Shown here one piece after another: positions 21,411-32,193 of a stretch of DNA of 64,000 bases. The notes under the pieces were generated by a model. That model worked only from the letters and a program-made list of their open reading frames with translations, was not told where the DNA came from and made no database searches. The DNA lies in contig JAAKBF010000063.1 of the NCBI GenBank assembly GCA_012656075.1, positions 1-64,000 on the forward strand, written 5' to 3'. Origin of the DNA: Phytophthora hibernalis (taxonomy: Eukaryota; Oomycota; Peronosporomycetes; Peronosporales; Peronosporaceae). A program made the translations under genes and the position numbers. Position 1 is the stretch's first letter. Each line of letters opens with the position of its first letter.

Positions 21411-23453
21411 ATGCCGCGAACTTCCACCAGGAAGCAGACGCCAGCGAGTGCCGCTGCGACTGAGCCGGACATTGAAGATTTGATTAAAAGCGAAGCATCT
21501 GATGCCATTGCACGTGACTCGACTTCACAACATGAGGCAGCACGACACGACTTCCTGTCTGCGGAGCTGCTGGCCACTCGATCGGAGCTGCTCGGGTGGT
21601 ACGACGCGCACCGCCGGAAACTCCCGTGGCGAGGAGACCCGCCGCCGTATCTGACAACGGCCACGCACACGAGTCAGAAGAAGAAGACGCAGGTTGCAGG
21701 AGGCAAAAGAGAGGCATGGACGCGTTCCTGGAGACACAAGTGAAGCATGAAGAGCAGGCGACTGACATCAAGGACGAGACTGTTGCTGATGCTAGTGCTG
21801 ATGCTGCTGAGCCGAGGAAGGTGGCGCCATACGAGACGTGGGTGTCGGAGATCATGTTGCAGCAGACGCGAGTGGACACGGTGGTGGGGTACTTCTTGCG
21901 CTGGGTCGACAAGTTCCCGACGGTGGCTGCACTGGCTGATGCCAATGAAGAGGTGTGTGTGCTACTTATGTGGCTCTGTGGATAGAACCTAATCGTTGGT
22001 GTTTTCAATGACAGGATGTGAACGCTTTGTGGGCTGGACTGGGCTACTATCGACGTGCTAGGATGCTGCACGCTGGGGCGAAGTACGTGGTGGAGAACTA
22101 CGGCGGCGAGCTACCGTCCAGTGTGGACAAGTTGCTGACGATTCCAGGGATTGGGCCTTACACGGCAGGTGCGTACTTGTGAGTAAACCATTTAGCTGCT
22201 TGCTAGACTAACTCGTTTTACTCTGCAGGAGCAATCGCGTCCATCGCCTTCGGACTCCGCGAGCCACTTGTTGATGGCAATGTGATTCGTGTGATGGCTC
22301 GCATGCGAGCTGTTGGGGCCGACCCAAAAATAAGCAGCTCATTAAGTTTTCATGGAAGGCAGCGAAGGAGCTCGTAGCCGAGTGCGATCGGCCTGGTGCT
22401 TTGAACCAGGCGTTGATGGAGCTTGGAGCGACCGTGTGCACAGTTCAGGTAGCGAATGGTTTCTTGCTGGACTATGATGATGGAGATCTAACGTTGGCGT
22501 GCATCGTTTACTGCTGATGCAGAACCCTCAATGTTCGGACTGTCCAGTCAAATCAATGTGTCTTGCCTATGAGGAGGCCAAGAATCTCAAGCCTAAGCTC
22601 GAAAGTCCTGTTTCACCTAAACTTCCTGCTGAATCGAGCAATCCCTGCTCCATCTGTGACTTCACACGTATTGCGGAGTGGGACGAATCGCAAACGGAGG
22701 TGAGGTTGGTTCGTTCGTCACCTTCGTTGACATGAATTGTTAACTTTTGGCTGTGATGATCGCAGGTTACTAAGTATCCGCTGAAGGCAAAGAAGAACGA
22801 GTCGAGAAACGAGGTCGTCTGCGTTGCGGTTGTGTCCTCTCCGTGCAACTCACCAACCGAGGAAACTGTAGCATCCACAAGGGGAAGCGCAAGGCTTCAA
22901 AGAGCGCCGAGTCCGACAAGCTCGGCGCTTCTCCATCCGACTGGAAATTCTTGATGTCCAAGCGTCCAGAGGGTGGCCTTCTCGCTGGCCAATGGGAGTT
23001 TCTCCACACCAAGGTACGAAAATCATCATCATCTACTGACGCACTTGGCAGTCTTCCTAACTTGTTGCTGCTGTTGCACCGCACAGATGAACGAAGGTGA
23101 CAAAATCCCTCCATTCTCCAAGCGGAAGACGTTCATGGACACCAGACTCACGGACCTACTGGGCAAGACCGACAAGTCGGTCCTGGAGCGATGCGACTTG
23201 GGCGAGCTTACGCACATTTTCTCTCACGTGAAGCACCACATGGGCATCGAGCACCTGCACTTCAAGTCGCCACCGCAGTTGCAGTCCGACGAGGTGCGGT
23301 GGATGACAGTCGCGGAGATGCAGCAACTGGGCATCACCACAGGCGTCAAGAAGATCCTGCAACTCGTGCTGCATCCCACCAAAAGCAGCAAAATCAAGTC
23401 ACGTGCGACTAGCACAAAAACTGAAGACCATCTCGTCCTTCTTCAAAAAATAG
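21411..23453 (+). CDS. mutY: A/G-specific adenine DNA glycosylase (MutY/MUTYH)
   Basis: Removes adenine mispaired with 8-oxoguanine or G. Motifs in order: LLGWYDAHRRKLPWR; WVSEIMLQQTRVDTV with catalytic Glu; LWAGLGYYRRAR; IPGIGPYTAG (helix-hairpin-helix); LVDGNVIRVMAR with catalytic Asp; iron-sulfur cluster C-x6-C-x2-C-x5-C split by an intron; C-terminal NUDIX-like domain (GLLAGQWEF) for 8-oxoG recognition. Introns: 21953-22014, 22169-22228, 22449-22522, 22700-22765 and 23014-23086. Frame breaks lie near 21638-21640 (C run, or a small intron), 22326-22330 (A run), between 22766 and 22860, and at 23416-23420 (A run). After the last, another frame ends TISSFFKK at a TAG (23453); the uncorrected frame ends at 23497. 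Since all catalytic residues are kept, consensus errors are more likely than decay. Confidence 0.85.
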
Positions 23454-23533
23454 ATCACCCAACGTGTTTTCTCCCAATCACACCCAGCATTTTATAAAAA
23501 CCAAATTAGACAATTAGTTTTGCGCTGAGGAAC

Positions 23534-24483
23534 ATGGAGAACCCGTTCGCCGATGACGAGCTGGCCCCGCGCGTCGTGGCGTTGGAGATCGACCGCGGAC
23601 TGGTCCCCGTAGACGCCAAATTGCAGGAGCGCGTCATCTACTTCCGAGACTTGGGCTCGTGGGACATCCCGCAGGTGCGCAGTCTGCACGAGCAGTGGTT
23701 CCCCATCCGCTACAACCAGGCCTTCTACGATGGGGCGGCACAGGGGATGTGGATGGAGACAGGAGGTCCGTTGTTCGCCCAATTGGCGGTGGAGGTGCAG
23801 CAGCAGGGGAAAATATCCTCGGAGTGGTGACAGCCAGCACACTACCTCTGAGCAAAGTGGACGACCCGGACCTGGTCTCCCCGACGACTGGGAGCACACC
23901 CACGTCATGTACATCTTGACGCTGGGCACCAGGTCCTCCGTGAGGAGGATGGGCATCGCCTCGGCGCTGCTACAGGAGTGCATCGCCCAAGCCTGTCGCC
24001 AACCGCAGTGCGGGGCGGTCTACCTCCACGTCAAGGCGGACAACGTCAGTGCCAGACATTTCTACGAAAAGAACGGGTTCCAGAACTTGCGGTACTTGCA
24101 AGGTACGAAGAGCTGTGTAGTGCAGTGAAGATGAATTGGGACTGATCGCTTTTTGTGAAGACTACTACATGATTGATGGCGTACGGCATGATGCATTTCT
24201 GTACATTCGCTATGTGAACGGTGCCGCCCCGCAGAGCGGCTGGTTCGACCTCATCACAAGGTATACTTGCTTGGGAGAATCTGTAGATTGGAACGGCGCT
24301 CACTTTGTTCATTTGCTGTGGCCTGTGTGCAGACCGCTGTTCGCGTTGTTTTCAATCGCTTCGTTTGGCTGGAAAAAGCTCGTCGAGGGATTCGCCGTGG
24401 ACGAGTTTGAGGACGCCACCACAGAGAAATTCCATCCGGCAGCTTCGGCACCTGTTGATTCCGCGCACATAGTGCCGGTATGA
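23534..24483 (+). CDS. naa60: NAA60 (NAT15)-like N-alpha-acetyltransferase
   Basis: GNAT-fold enzyme. In animals NAA60 (NatF) sits on the Golgi and acetylates N termini of membrane proteins facing the cytosol. Family landmarks: DIPQVRSLHEQWFPIRY; HVMYILTLGTRSSVRRMGIA with the acetyl-CoA loop R-x-x-G-I-A; AVYLHVKADNVSARHFYEKN; GVRHDAFLYIRYVNG. Exons fit 23534-24102, 24161-24260 and 24333-24483. The C-terminal exon (PLFALFSIASFGWKKLVEG) could be the membrane-anchoring helix. Two one-base losses at homopolymers (A run 23810-23813; C run 23879-23882) shift the frame within exon 1; the surrounding sequence is well conserved on both sides. The start ATG is the first in frame, preceded by AGGAAC. 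Confidence 0.85.
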
Positions 24484-24568
24484 TTAACACGACAATGTAC
24501 TTTATTATTCGCCATTCAGTAAGCCGTCCTGAATTGAAGTTGTAGCCAAGGATAGACAGTGGTGGCAA

Positions 24569-25654
24569 ATGAAACGACTAAGAAATAAAACGGAGACTTC
24601 TTCAACGAAGCAGGCTACCAGATTCGCCACAGCGCAGTTTGCTGCCAGCTTTGAACGTGGAGAGATGAATTTCCAAGATCTGCTCAACGAGGTGGAGGAT
24701 GCGATGAAAAGCCCTCGGTCTGGAGGAAGCCAAGGGTCTGGCGTGAAATACAACAACGACGTTGAAAACTCCTCTAGAATTACCCAACCTGTAGCCAAGC
24801 TCGGGGTCAGTAGACTTTGTTCTACGCAGTCAGTAATGTATGTACTGCTTGCTTGCTGACGAGACACTATCGTGACCACTTGAACAGGTTAAAAATGAGC
24901 TGGACGACCTATTGGACATGCTTGGCGACGAAGACAGTAAAGCTGCCGTCGCTCAACCTCGGCCAATGTCATCGTCGAGGGCAGGTGCATATAACTCGTC
25001 AGTACCACGAACAGAGTTTCAAGCTGGTGGCACCAAAAAGTTCGTTTTGATGGTTTGTGCCGTCAGTCTTGCTGGTGCTCACAACTTGATGGCGCTCTGC
25101 TTTACTGTGTGGCGAAATGTAGGTGCCCTCAAGTGGTGATGGATGGAGGGCAAGCTAACCGAGGCCTTGGCACTGCATTCTCGTCGCGGACGTAGTACGA
25201 TATTCTGGTTGATCACTAACCCACCTACTAACTGTTTTTTGGTTTCGATTAGCGTTTGCGCCAACCTGCGTTGTAACGAGTGTGACTTCACAGTGGTGCA
25301 GTTCCCCGGCAAGTAAGTCTACATCTCCGATCATACTAACTGCATTCGACTTCGCATAACTCACAATGTGTTTTTGATGGCCAACAGGAAATGGGATGCG
25401 AGCGCCGACTACATGTTCTTTCGCGAAAATGTGCCCAACGAAGCGAAACTTAGAGTGAAAATGGAAATTGCTCCTGGTAAGTTCACTCATAATCCACGTT
25501 GCTTTCCAAACACTAATTCACCAAACACTAACATACTTGGTTATTTCGATACGTAGAATTTGCAGCTTACGCGTGCCAATGCAAATGGCTTTCGGTCAGC
25601 TCACAGGTTCGAGTTGACAACTGCCAGGTGAAATGGTCATGTGCCGGTCATTAA
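24569..25654 (+). CDS. CFAP418 (C8orf37)-like cilium-associated protein
   Basis: The C-terminal half matches the conserved domain of human C8orf37/CFAP418: ANLRCNECDFTVVQFPG, WDASADYMFFRENVPN, AYACQCKWLSV and a final VKWSCAGH, with the paired cysteines C-x2-C and C-x-C and the terminal C-x-x-H kept. The N-terminal half has two acidic helices (FQDLLNEVEDAM, NELDDLLDMLGDE) like the DELLDEVE/DLDSLINEI motifs of the animal protein. Exons that join without frame loss: 24569-24805, 24888-25039, 25253 to ~25313, then two further short exons ending at 25654. Intron 2 (25040-25252) is unusually long here and its GTTCGT donor is the least certain point. In animals the protein is needed for photoreceptor cilia; a role in zoospore flagella is inferred. 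An AATAAA lies near 25725. Confidence 0.82.
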
Positions 25655-25753
25655 CAACAACTTGGCACCTGAAGATGCGAAACACATTTCCAGAGCATCC
25701 TATTACCGCTCAAGGAGCCATTTAAGTAATAAATATTTGCCAATTCTCCTAGA

Positions 25754-27798
25754 TCATGGTTGTAGCTGCAACTTTGGCTGCGACGCTAGCTCACCTTCTA
25801 GGAGGAGTTGAAATTTTCGAAGCTCTTCTAAGCTCGGGGTTTTCCGCCCGTCGCTGCTATTGCCTAATCCAAGACGAAACAGCATCTTCCATACGATGAA
25901 AACAGCGTCAGGAGAACTCTTTGATCCGAGTGCGCACTGGGAAATTAGCGACTCAATTGTCTGTCGCAGAAAACGAAAATGAAGTATCAGATGACTCGAC
26001 TCAACTCAACCCATCCGATCTAGCGGTGCTTACCGCAATGGCTGCTCGACTGGATACACTCCAGGTCATCACACGGTAAGCCCAGTATACGACCAGCAGC
26101 GGATGCAGGTACTGCTGCTCAACAAGGAACTTTTGGATTTCGTTCCAGTATAGATCCTTTGTTCGTGCACTTTCGAGTTCGTATGGATCGTACAAAGCTG
26201 CAGTCGTAATCTGGTCATTTGAGCCATCTCCAATTCTAGCTGAGCTGAAAGCCCAACCGGGTAGTGCCTTCCGATACGTTTCTCTATAGACAACGGTGGA
26301 AAACGTTAGAAAGTCATCTCTTTGCTTTACTGCGGTTTGCAGCAAACATGAAACAACCGCGAAGGCACTTACAAATTCGACGTGCGAGACATAGAACTTC
26401 TCAAACTCGAAATCATTTCGCTCGTCGAAAGCAATGCGATATCTGGCTGGGTCGGCCCACCTAGCTCACTAGGTTCACCACTTGCAGAAGACCACAGAGC
26501 TAGGTACAAAAATAGTCGCGTTCTTTTCCTAGGTGGTTCACAGCCCGAGATCGCATAACCTGCCATGAACAAAGTGAAGCATTTGTCTACAGTAAGAACA
26601 CCATTCCAAAGGTACCGGGTGCACACACTTGCTAGGCCTTCCCTACCTTCCGCATTGCAAGAGCTTTTCGTTCTTGTGGGGTCGTTGGTGCTGGGCATGC
26701 GGCAATCGCATCGGTTATTCGACGCAGCACATACCCAGCAAACAGTGAGCCGTGGCGAATAAATGGCAGCAGACTCAGCACTCCTCCACCACGCAGTTCT
26801 GCTTGAATTGCAGGTCGATTATCTGCATCAGACAATAGCTGGCTCAGCTTTTGAAGCCCCTCTCCTTCACTAAACCGCCGCATCTGAGAGCTCGCCTGCG
26901 CGTTCTCTGTCTTGACAATCTGCCAGTTTACTTGCTCCAACTGAAGGCGTTGCAAGACAACGGACAATATCTCTGATCGTTTCTGCTCTGGATTTTCAGC
27001 ACCTAGACGTGGCAAAGGGCTGAAAACGTACATTCCGTTGCGAGGTTGAGCAAATGGCGCGTACTCGGCACCAAATTGCTCTTCACTGGCAAATGCATCA
27101 CCACGCTCAAGTGTGCCCTGCAACTTCCTCGATAGTTGATACGCTGGACAGCATGTTGTCGAATCCATAGAAATGAGGGACCACGAGCAAGACGAGCGAT
27201 TGAGATATAAGTACCGAGCCAAATGCACCATATCGCCCCTGCTCGAGGAATCAAACATCGCATCGGTCACAACCGCGTGTGGCGCAAAGGCATCCAACAA
27301 TTCGTACAGGGGATTGGGCTTGAGTACAAACACCTGCTGCTCGTTTGAAGATTCCACATCGACGCCTTCCTTTGCTGTAATCCCAAAGAAAGGCACCCCT
27401 GCGTGTGAAAACTGCTCGTACAACTCGACAAAAGAGTATCGCGCGTACGCGTCACACGCTGTCGTAGAGTGGCAGACCGGGTAGATGATAGAGGATGGAA
27501 CGAGACAGACAACCACCAAAGGCGCCGCTAGCCGTCGTGAGAGCAAGATGGCTGCCTCCAGCCCATAATTGCCCTGCATCACTCGCAGTGTATTATGCAT
27601 CCAATACACGACAGGCTGACTGACGGCATTGGGAGCTCTTTTCCTAAAAGTTCTTGGAACAAACCACATCCTCCGTCGTTCATCCAGCTGAGGCGGCCAC
27701 TGATCATACAGCGTCGAATGATCCACATCCTTCGCTTGCTCATTTTCAAACTCGGTCACTGGAGTTTCATCCTGCTGCACGTTGTCTGGGACCTGCAT
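25754..27798 (-). CDS. Photolyase/cryptochrome-family protein, divergent class II-like
   Basis: Exon 1 (27798 to ~26648) encodes an alpha/beta domain beginning VVYWMHNTLRVMQGNYGLEA, typical of class II photolyase N-terminal domains, and later LLPFIRHGSLFAGYVLRRI, like the start of the FAD domain. Downstream exons encode ALPGWA, YELESARTKDLYWNEIQ, YLHPLLVVYWAYRVMTWSVS and, after an intron (donor at 26005-26000), a C-terminal tail ending at a TGA (25756-25754). These parallel the class II blocks 'lp.Wa', 'ELE.A.T.DplWNAAQ' and 'GkmHGylRMYWaKKilEW', but G, R and K residues of the last block are replaced. The middle exons (26640-26380) are uncertain. Repair activity, or even FAD use, is therefore doubtful; a signalling or structural derivative is possible. 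It converges with the CFAP418-like gene, about 100 bp apart. Confidence 0.65.
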
Positions 27799-28446
27799 AG
27801 GCGCCGCCTGACTTCAGCTGTATTCCGCGCTGCACGTTTACCCAGCCAATCACTCGCTCGTTCATTCTGAGCAAGTAGTTCTTGCGTAGTCTTAGCAGGA
27901 GTTGATATTTCCCACGGGGTGCAATTTCTACACCAGCAGAGCCCGACGTCAGCGTCTTTTCGACGTCATCGTCCGTTAGTGCAGCAGACACGGCCATAAC
28001 CACATCCCCACCGCCTTCTCTAGCTGTACTAGCATCTCCATCACTAGCCTCCTGCTGCAGCTTGCTCTGCTCTGTACCGTCGTCCCTCAACTCGGTCGAA
28101 TCTCGTCGTCTCTCCTCTTTTTCCTCCCCAGAGGGTTTCATCTCCTCTGTATCGTCTCCCTCCTCGCTCTTCCTCATAAACGCATCAATAGCCTCCAACT
28201 GCAGCAATTGCAACGTCAAACACGCTCTATTAGCGGTAGAAACCCCATTTAACCCCAAAAGCGTACCATGCCCTGGGAGATCGGCTCTGGCTGGTCGTCC
28301 AGGACGCGCACGAAGCCGCCAGTCCGCACTCTGTACAGTCGAAGCGGCGTGTCTCCATGTGGCAGGTTTCCTTGTGCGCGCTGCTGCTCCAGCGTCGCCA
28401 ACTGCGCCGAGATCCGACGCGCTTCGACCGTGTCCGGCAGTGCCAT
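27767..28446 (-). CDS. Unrecognised acidic protein with a conserved-looking C terminus
   Basis: Exon 1 (28446 to ~28267) starts MALPDTVEARRISAQLATLE and includes RVRTGGFVRVLDDQPEP. An intron with donor GTACGC and acceptor GCTGCAG removes about 70 bp, and exon 2 continues LEAIDAFMRKSEEGDD in frame. The middle is low-complexity and rich in E, K, D and S. The end, KYQLLLRLRKNYLLRMNERV, is amphipathic and basic. About 210 residues. The last 32 bases overlap the start of the downstream photolyase-like gene on the same strand, so either the stop or that start may be wrong. The gene shares a 118-bp bidirectional upstream region with the gene starting at 28565. No family is recognised. Confidence 0.55.
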
Positions 28447-28564
28447 TGCGCAGGATAATGATAATTGCTGAGTGTACCGTAACCCTGTACCCTAAGGGTA
28501 CGGGCATCAGAATCAGACAGGTATCAGATTGGACAGATCCTGAATGGAAGCGAAAGACGACGCC

Positions 28565-29577
28565 ATGGTGCAGCGTTGCGGCGTCTGTGGACACGACCAC
28601 GAGCAGGTACGCGCCAGAACCTTCGTGGGTTAAAAGAAGAGACGCAAGCACTTCATTTTGTTGATTTCGGACGCTAGGAAGGCACTAATCGGTTGATTTT
28701 GGGGTTTGCACAGGGCGTCAAGTGCTCCATCTGCGGACACACGGGCAAAAGTCGCTCGTACAAGTTCTTCAAGGTGGCAATGGACTTGTATTTCAATTCG
28801 TATACGTGGACATGCCACTTATTTGCTGCTTGCATTGAGCCAGATGACGTTCACGGCATTCGAGTTCACGGTGCAGCGCTTCGACTGTGTGGGTCAGACG
28901 AGACCGTTGCTGGCACTGCGGCAGCACTGGAGTGCGCGAATCTGGCGTTGTGGACGTTTATCCAGATCCTGCGAGGTCGGATCTTCCCTAAAATGTCGAA
29001 AGTGCTGCCGGACGACCCGATGTCGCGGCATTTGGTCTCCTTAGGTGCGAGACCTTTCTTTAGCTACGATGGACGAGGCCCTAATGAGGTTTGTGTCGAA
29101 TACGAATTGCAGTTGGTGATGCACCGATGGGTATCACTCGATGGCGACCGGTATCTGAGGAGAGCGGTAGCCAGGTGGCCATCATTGAGCACTTTGGAAT
29201 TATGGAGTGCAAGCGGCGGCAGGGCTACGCTAAACGGTTCCTCCGCGCGGTCATCGAGGTAAATAGTTCCTTCTTATGGTTTGTTGTGCCAGCGGCCTGA
29301 TTGCAGTTTATTGCAGGACATCGAGGCGATATACGCTCCGCAGCCAACGCACCCGCAGGCGCTAGTTGCATACGTACCGCAGAACGACTCTTTCGCGGCG
29401 ATGAAGTTGTTCCAGTCGGTGGGCTTCCAGCCTGCGTCGCAGGTGGAGATAGTGGAGGACAGCTCTTTCTGCGAATGCGGATGGCGTGGGGCTGCAGTCG
29501 CTCATAGCAGAACGCCACTGATGATAAAGAGCAATTACTTGGCCTTTGCAGGTGAAGAGCTGAGTACGTCGGGTTGA
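28565..29577 (+). CDS. Protein with N-terminal zinc-ribbon and C-terminal GNAT-like region
   Basis: Exon 1 (28565-28606) starts MVQRCGVCGHDHEQ. After an intron ending GCACAG, exon 2 continues VKCSICGHTGKSRSYKFFK, giving two CxxC pairs like a treble-clef zinc finger. The middle (28857-29160) is open in two frames and the right one is unclear; one reads WTFIQILRGRIFPKMSKVLP. The C-terminal part reads VAIIEHFGIMECKRRQGYAK, FLRAVIE, an intron at about 29260-29317, then DIEAIYAPQPTHPQ and NDSFAAMKLFQSVGFQ. That order (hydrophobic strand, R-R-x-G-Y-A loop, N-D-x-x-A-x-x-x-F-x-x-x-G-F) is the usual layout of GNAT acetyltransferases. Substrate unknown; at least one frame break or missed intron remains in the middle. 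Confidence 0.5.
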
Positions 29578-29790
29578 GAGAGCTGTGTTGTGTGTGTGGC
29601 AAATTACATGTACATGTACCTCAATTGCTGCTCTTGTTGGTGCGGTGAGTCTGAAACAAGTGCTTCGAAATCATGAATTGAATGCTATATGACAGTTCAT
29701 GCGATCGAGTTGACAGTGCTTGCAGCTTCGCAGCAACTTTCACTCCGATTCTTTTACCCAGCTGGAGTACTGCTTGATTAGGTTTTGTCA

Positions 29791-29976
29791 CTAGCTCCCA
29801 CGGCCCCTGTGTTCACGCTGATGCAATATCGTGTCCACACTTGCCAATTGCGGACAGTGTTCGCCTAAAACCGTAGCCACGGCCGCCAGCTCTTGGTGAT
29901 GCAAATTACCGTCCACGCTGCGATTGAGGAGCTCGTCGATAGCACAACGGCGTTGTATATCCGTGGGGCTGGTCAT
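29791..29976 (-). CDS. Possible 61-residue protein, unrecognised
   Basis: The ATG at 29976 has a good context (CCGCCATGAC). The sequence starts MTSPTDIQRRCAIDELLNRS and contains HHQELAAVATVLGEHCPQL, compatible with two amphipathic helices. Single exon, no recognised family. It might be a small subunit-type protein or a fortuitous frame. Confidence 0.35.
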   Translation of the reverse strand: MTSPTDIQRRCAIDELLNRSVDGNLHHQELAAVATVLGEHCPQLASVDTILHQREHRGRGS

Positions 29977-30140
29977 GGCGGGGTATGGATGAATATACGG
30001 TACCGGTACGCGTCTTTCCGACAGATACTGTAGGTGGTCTGGTCACTGAATTAAGAATATTATCCAATAGGAGTGCCTCAATTCGCTGAATGTAGCCAAT
30101 ATTGTGCATTAACATGTAAGTGTAGGTTTTCGTTCCGACA

Positions 30141-30166
30141 CATTCCGACAAATATTTGTCGGAATG
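30141..30166. repeat. Perfect 26-bp palindrome
   Basis: The half-site CATTCCGACAAAT is followed directly by its exact reverse complement. The TTCCGACA core also occurs just upstream in direct orientation (from 30133). No gene is evident within 400 bp on the right; the small frame at 29791-29976 lies to the left. Confidence 0.85.
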
Positions 30167-30847
30167 CATATACCCTTACCAAAACAAGCCAAAAATAATT
30201 ATTTCAAATATTATCGCGGTTCCTGCCTTTCAAATATAATGGCCAATCTGACCTCAAAAGGTAGGCCCTAAGAAGGAATGGATAGGGTTATACCTCAAAT
30301 TTGCTCTCGAGAATTACGTGAACAGTCTTCGTCCAGTCAAGTCCTACGTAAGAGATCTGACTTTGCCTACATGCCACCTTTTTCACGATAAACGTCCGAA
30401 TGGCCACATTTCGGCGGCCATTTCCCTTCGTATGAGTGCAATCTTCTCAGCACTACCTTACTAGCGTAGGCTTTTCTTTTTGTATCTGCATTGAACCACG
30501 TGTGCAACCACATGGAACCGAATCGAACATAGGCAACAGTTAGCGAATTTAGAGACTACCGTGGTGGCTGCATCAAAGCCAGGCTAGCATTTCCAGCTCA
30601 AGGTCGGTCCGCAATACTTCGCATCAGGTTTGCTCATATAGGAAGTACTATCTTTGGGGCTAAGGTTTAGGAGCGCCTACGAAGGACTTGTGCTCCTACG
30701 TAGGACCCTAAAACGGAGGGCGTTTTGGTAGAAAGATACAATAGGTGTAATCCTAGTCTAGGCTGATGACGGTTTACGGTTGTGGACACTGTAGTTGTCA
30801 GCCATTCACCATTATCCGACAAAACGCAGAAGAGACACTCAAGCAGC
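30167..30847. other. Non-coding stretch before the Crypton relic
   Basis: No gene seen. AT-rich, with imperfect short repeats around GGAGCGCCTACGAAGGACTT/GCTCCTACGTAGGACC near 30671-30710. Confidence 0.3.
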
Positions 30848-32190
30848 ATGAACCTCGCCTCTTTTGCCCCGGCCAACGCGCAGAAAGCTCGCACCACCGC
30901 GATCTGTGCGTTAAACTGGATGCTGCAAGCTGAAAATGTGAGCATGGACGTTGTCCAAGCGTGCATTCTCAGTGAAAATACAGCCAAAAGCGTCGCGGCA
31001 CTTATGGACCGGTTTGGCTACTATCTAGCTACGCACGTAGGTAAGAAAGGTAAGCTCTCTCGAAACTCTGCTATCTCTTACTTTAAAAACGTGAAGCTGT
31101 GGCTATTTGAGGAATACCCTCATATTAGACAACCCAGCGAAGCTGACCTCTTGAAAAGGGTAAAACGTTAGAAAAGCACAGCACGAAACGTGAAAAGGAG
31201 GTATTATTAACAAGGCTCCACCCTGCACGAAGTCCGACCTACGGTCGTTGACGCGCCATCTCTGCTCAGCAGCGGCAGTCGTGACTGACTACAAGGATGC
31301 AGCGCTTACATGCCTTATGTGGCACCGCTTTGGACGCTCCTCGGACCTCGCCTACATGAGCAAGCAGCACGTGACCATGTCACTGGACGACGTCTTCTAC
31401 ATCCGCATACTCCGAGTGAAAACATCTGAAGAACAAGGCCTGACGCTCGTACCTTATCGCGACGACTTCCTGACCTGCCCCATCTTCACCCTAGCCATGG
31501 CCCTGATGATGCAGAAGGCACCATGCTCCTCCTTGCTAAGCCAACCCCTGCGCTGTCCTCGCCCGCTGCCGTGAAGCCGGATGCTGGGGTACCGCTGCTC
31601 GATTTGCTGCAATCAATTACTTCGCTGACAGAAGCTCCTGTGCGGCAGGCTACCCCTCGCCTGGGACGCCATCCTCACTTGCGCCGCCACGACATTCCTG
31701 CGGTGAAGACGGAGTACAAGCGTATATGAACCGGTTGCTCAAGCGCGCGACAGGTGCGACGAGCAACCTGACGTCTCACTCGTTTCGCAGAGGCGGCGCC
31801 CAGCATGCGAACGGAGACGACCGCCTGGCTGGGCAGTGGGTCATCGATCGGGGCTCGTGGGATATGTCGAAGACGAACAAAGGGTTCGCCTACGTCTTCA
31901 ACATTCCTCGCGAGGACAGGATGGTAGCCCAGGTCCTGAGTGGCTGAAAACCAGACGAAGTCCCCAATCTCGCAGATGTAAGATGTTGCTGTACTTGGCC
32001 ACGGCGCCCAGGAACGTCTAGCGCGCTTGCAGTCGTTGCTGTTCTCTTCCTGCACAGGCCTTAGGGACGAAGCGCTCATTGTGAGTCACAAGGCCATCGG
32101 GGTTCTGACGGCTTATGTGGCGTTGGGTTTTGGGGCGCTCGATCGCCAGTCGGCAAGGTTGCCCTCGCTGACGGAAAGTGACCGGCGTGC
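30848..32190 (+). pseudogene. Crypton-type tyrosine recombinase, broken
   Basis: The segments, in three frames, are a helical N-terminal core-binding region (30848-31171); then TCLMWHRFGRSSDLAYMSKQ with the first catalytic Arg; a strand-rich part (SLDDVFYIRILRVKTSE); TSHSFRRGGAQHANGD with the H-x-x-R pair; and DRGSWDMSKTNKGFAYVFN with the likely nucleophile Tyr. A C-terminal piece follows (SGWxPDE-like, then LARLQSLLFSS). All four catalytic positions (R, H, R, Y) can be seen, but the frame is broken near 31172, 31520-31725 and 31947. No reverse transcriptase accompanies it, which fits Cryptons rather than DIRS or Ngaro. The LTR-like arm at 32194 follows directly and may have inserted into its 3' end. 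Confidence 0.75.
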
Positions 32191-32193
32191 CCT

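Noticed and set aside
28447..28651. 5' extension of the minus-strand frame that starts at 28651
   Set aside because: It would cover the divergent neighbour's first exon. The ATG at 28446 with an intron gives a better model.
28062..28664. 200-codon plus-strand open frame
   Set aside because: Antisense of the acidic gene at 27767-28446; Ser/Pro/Leu-rich shadow.
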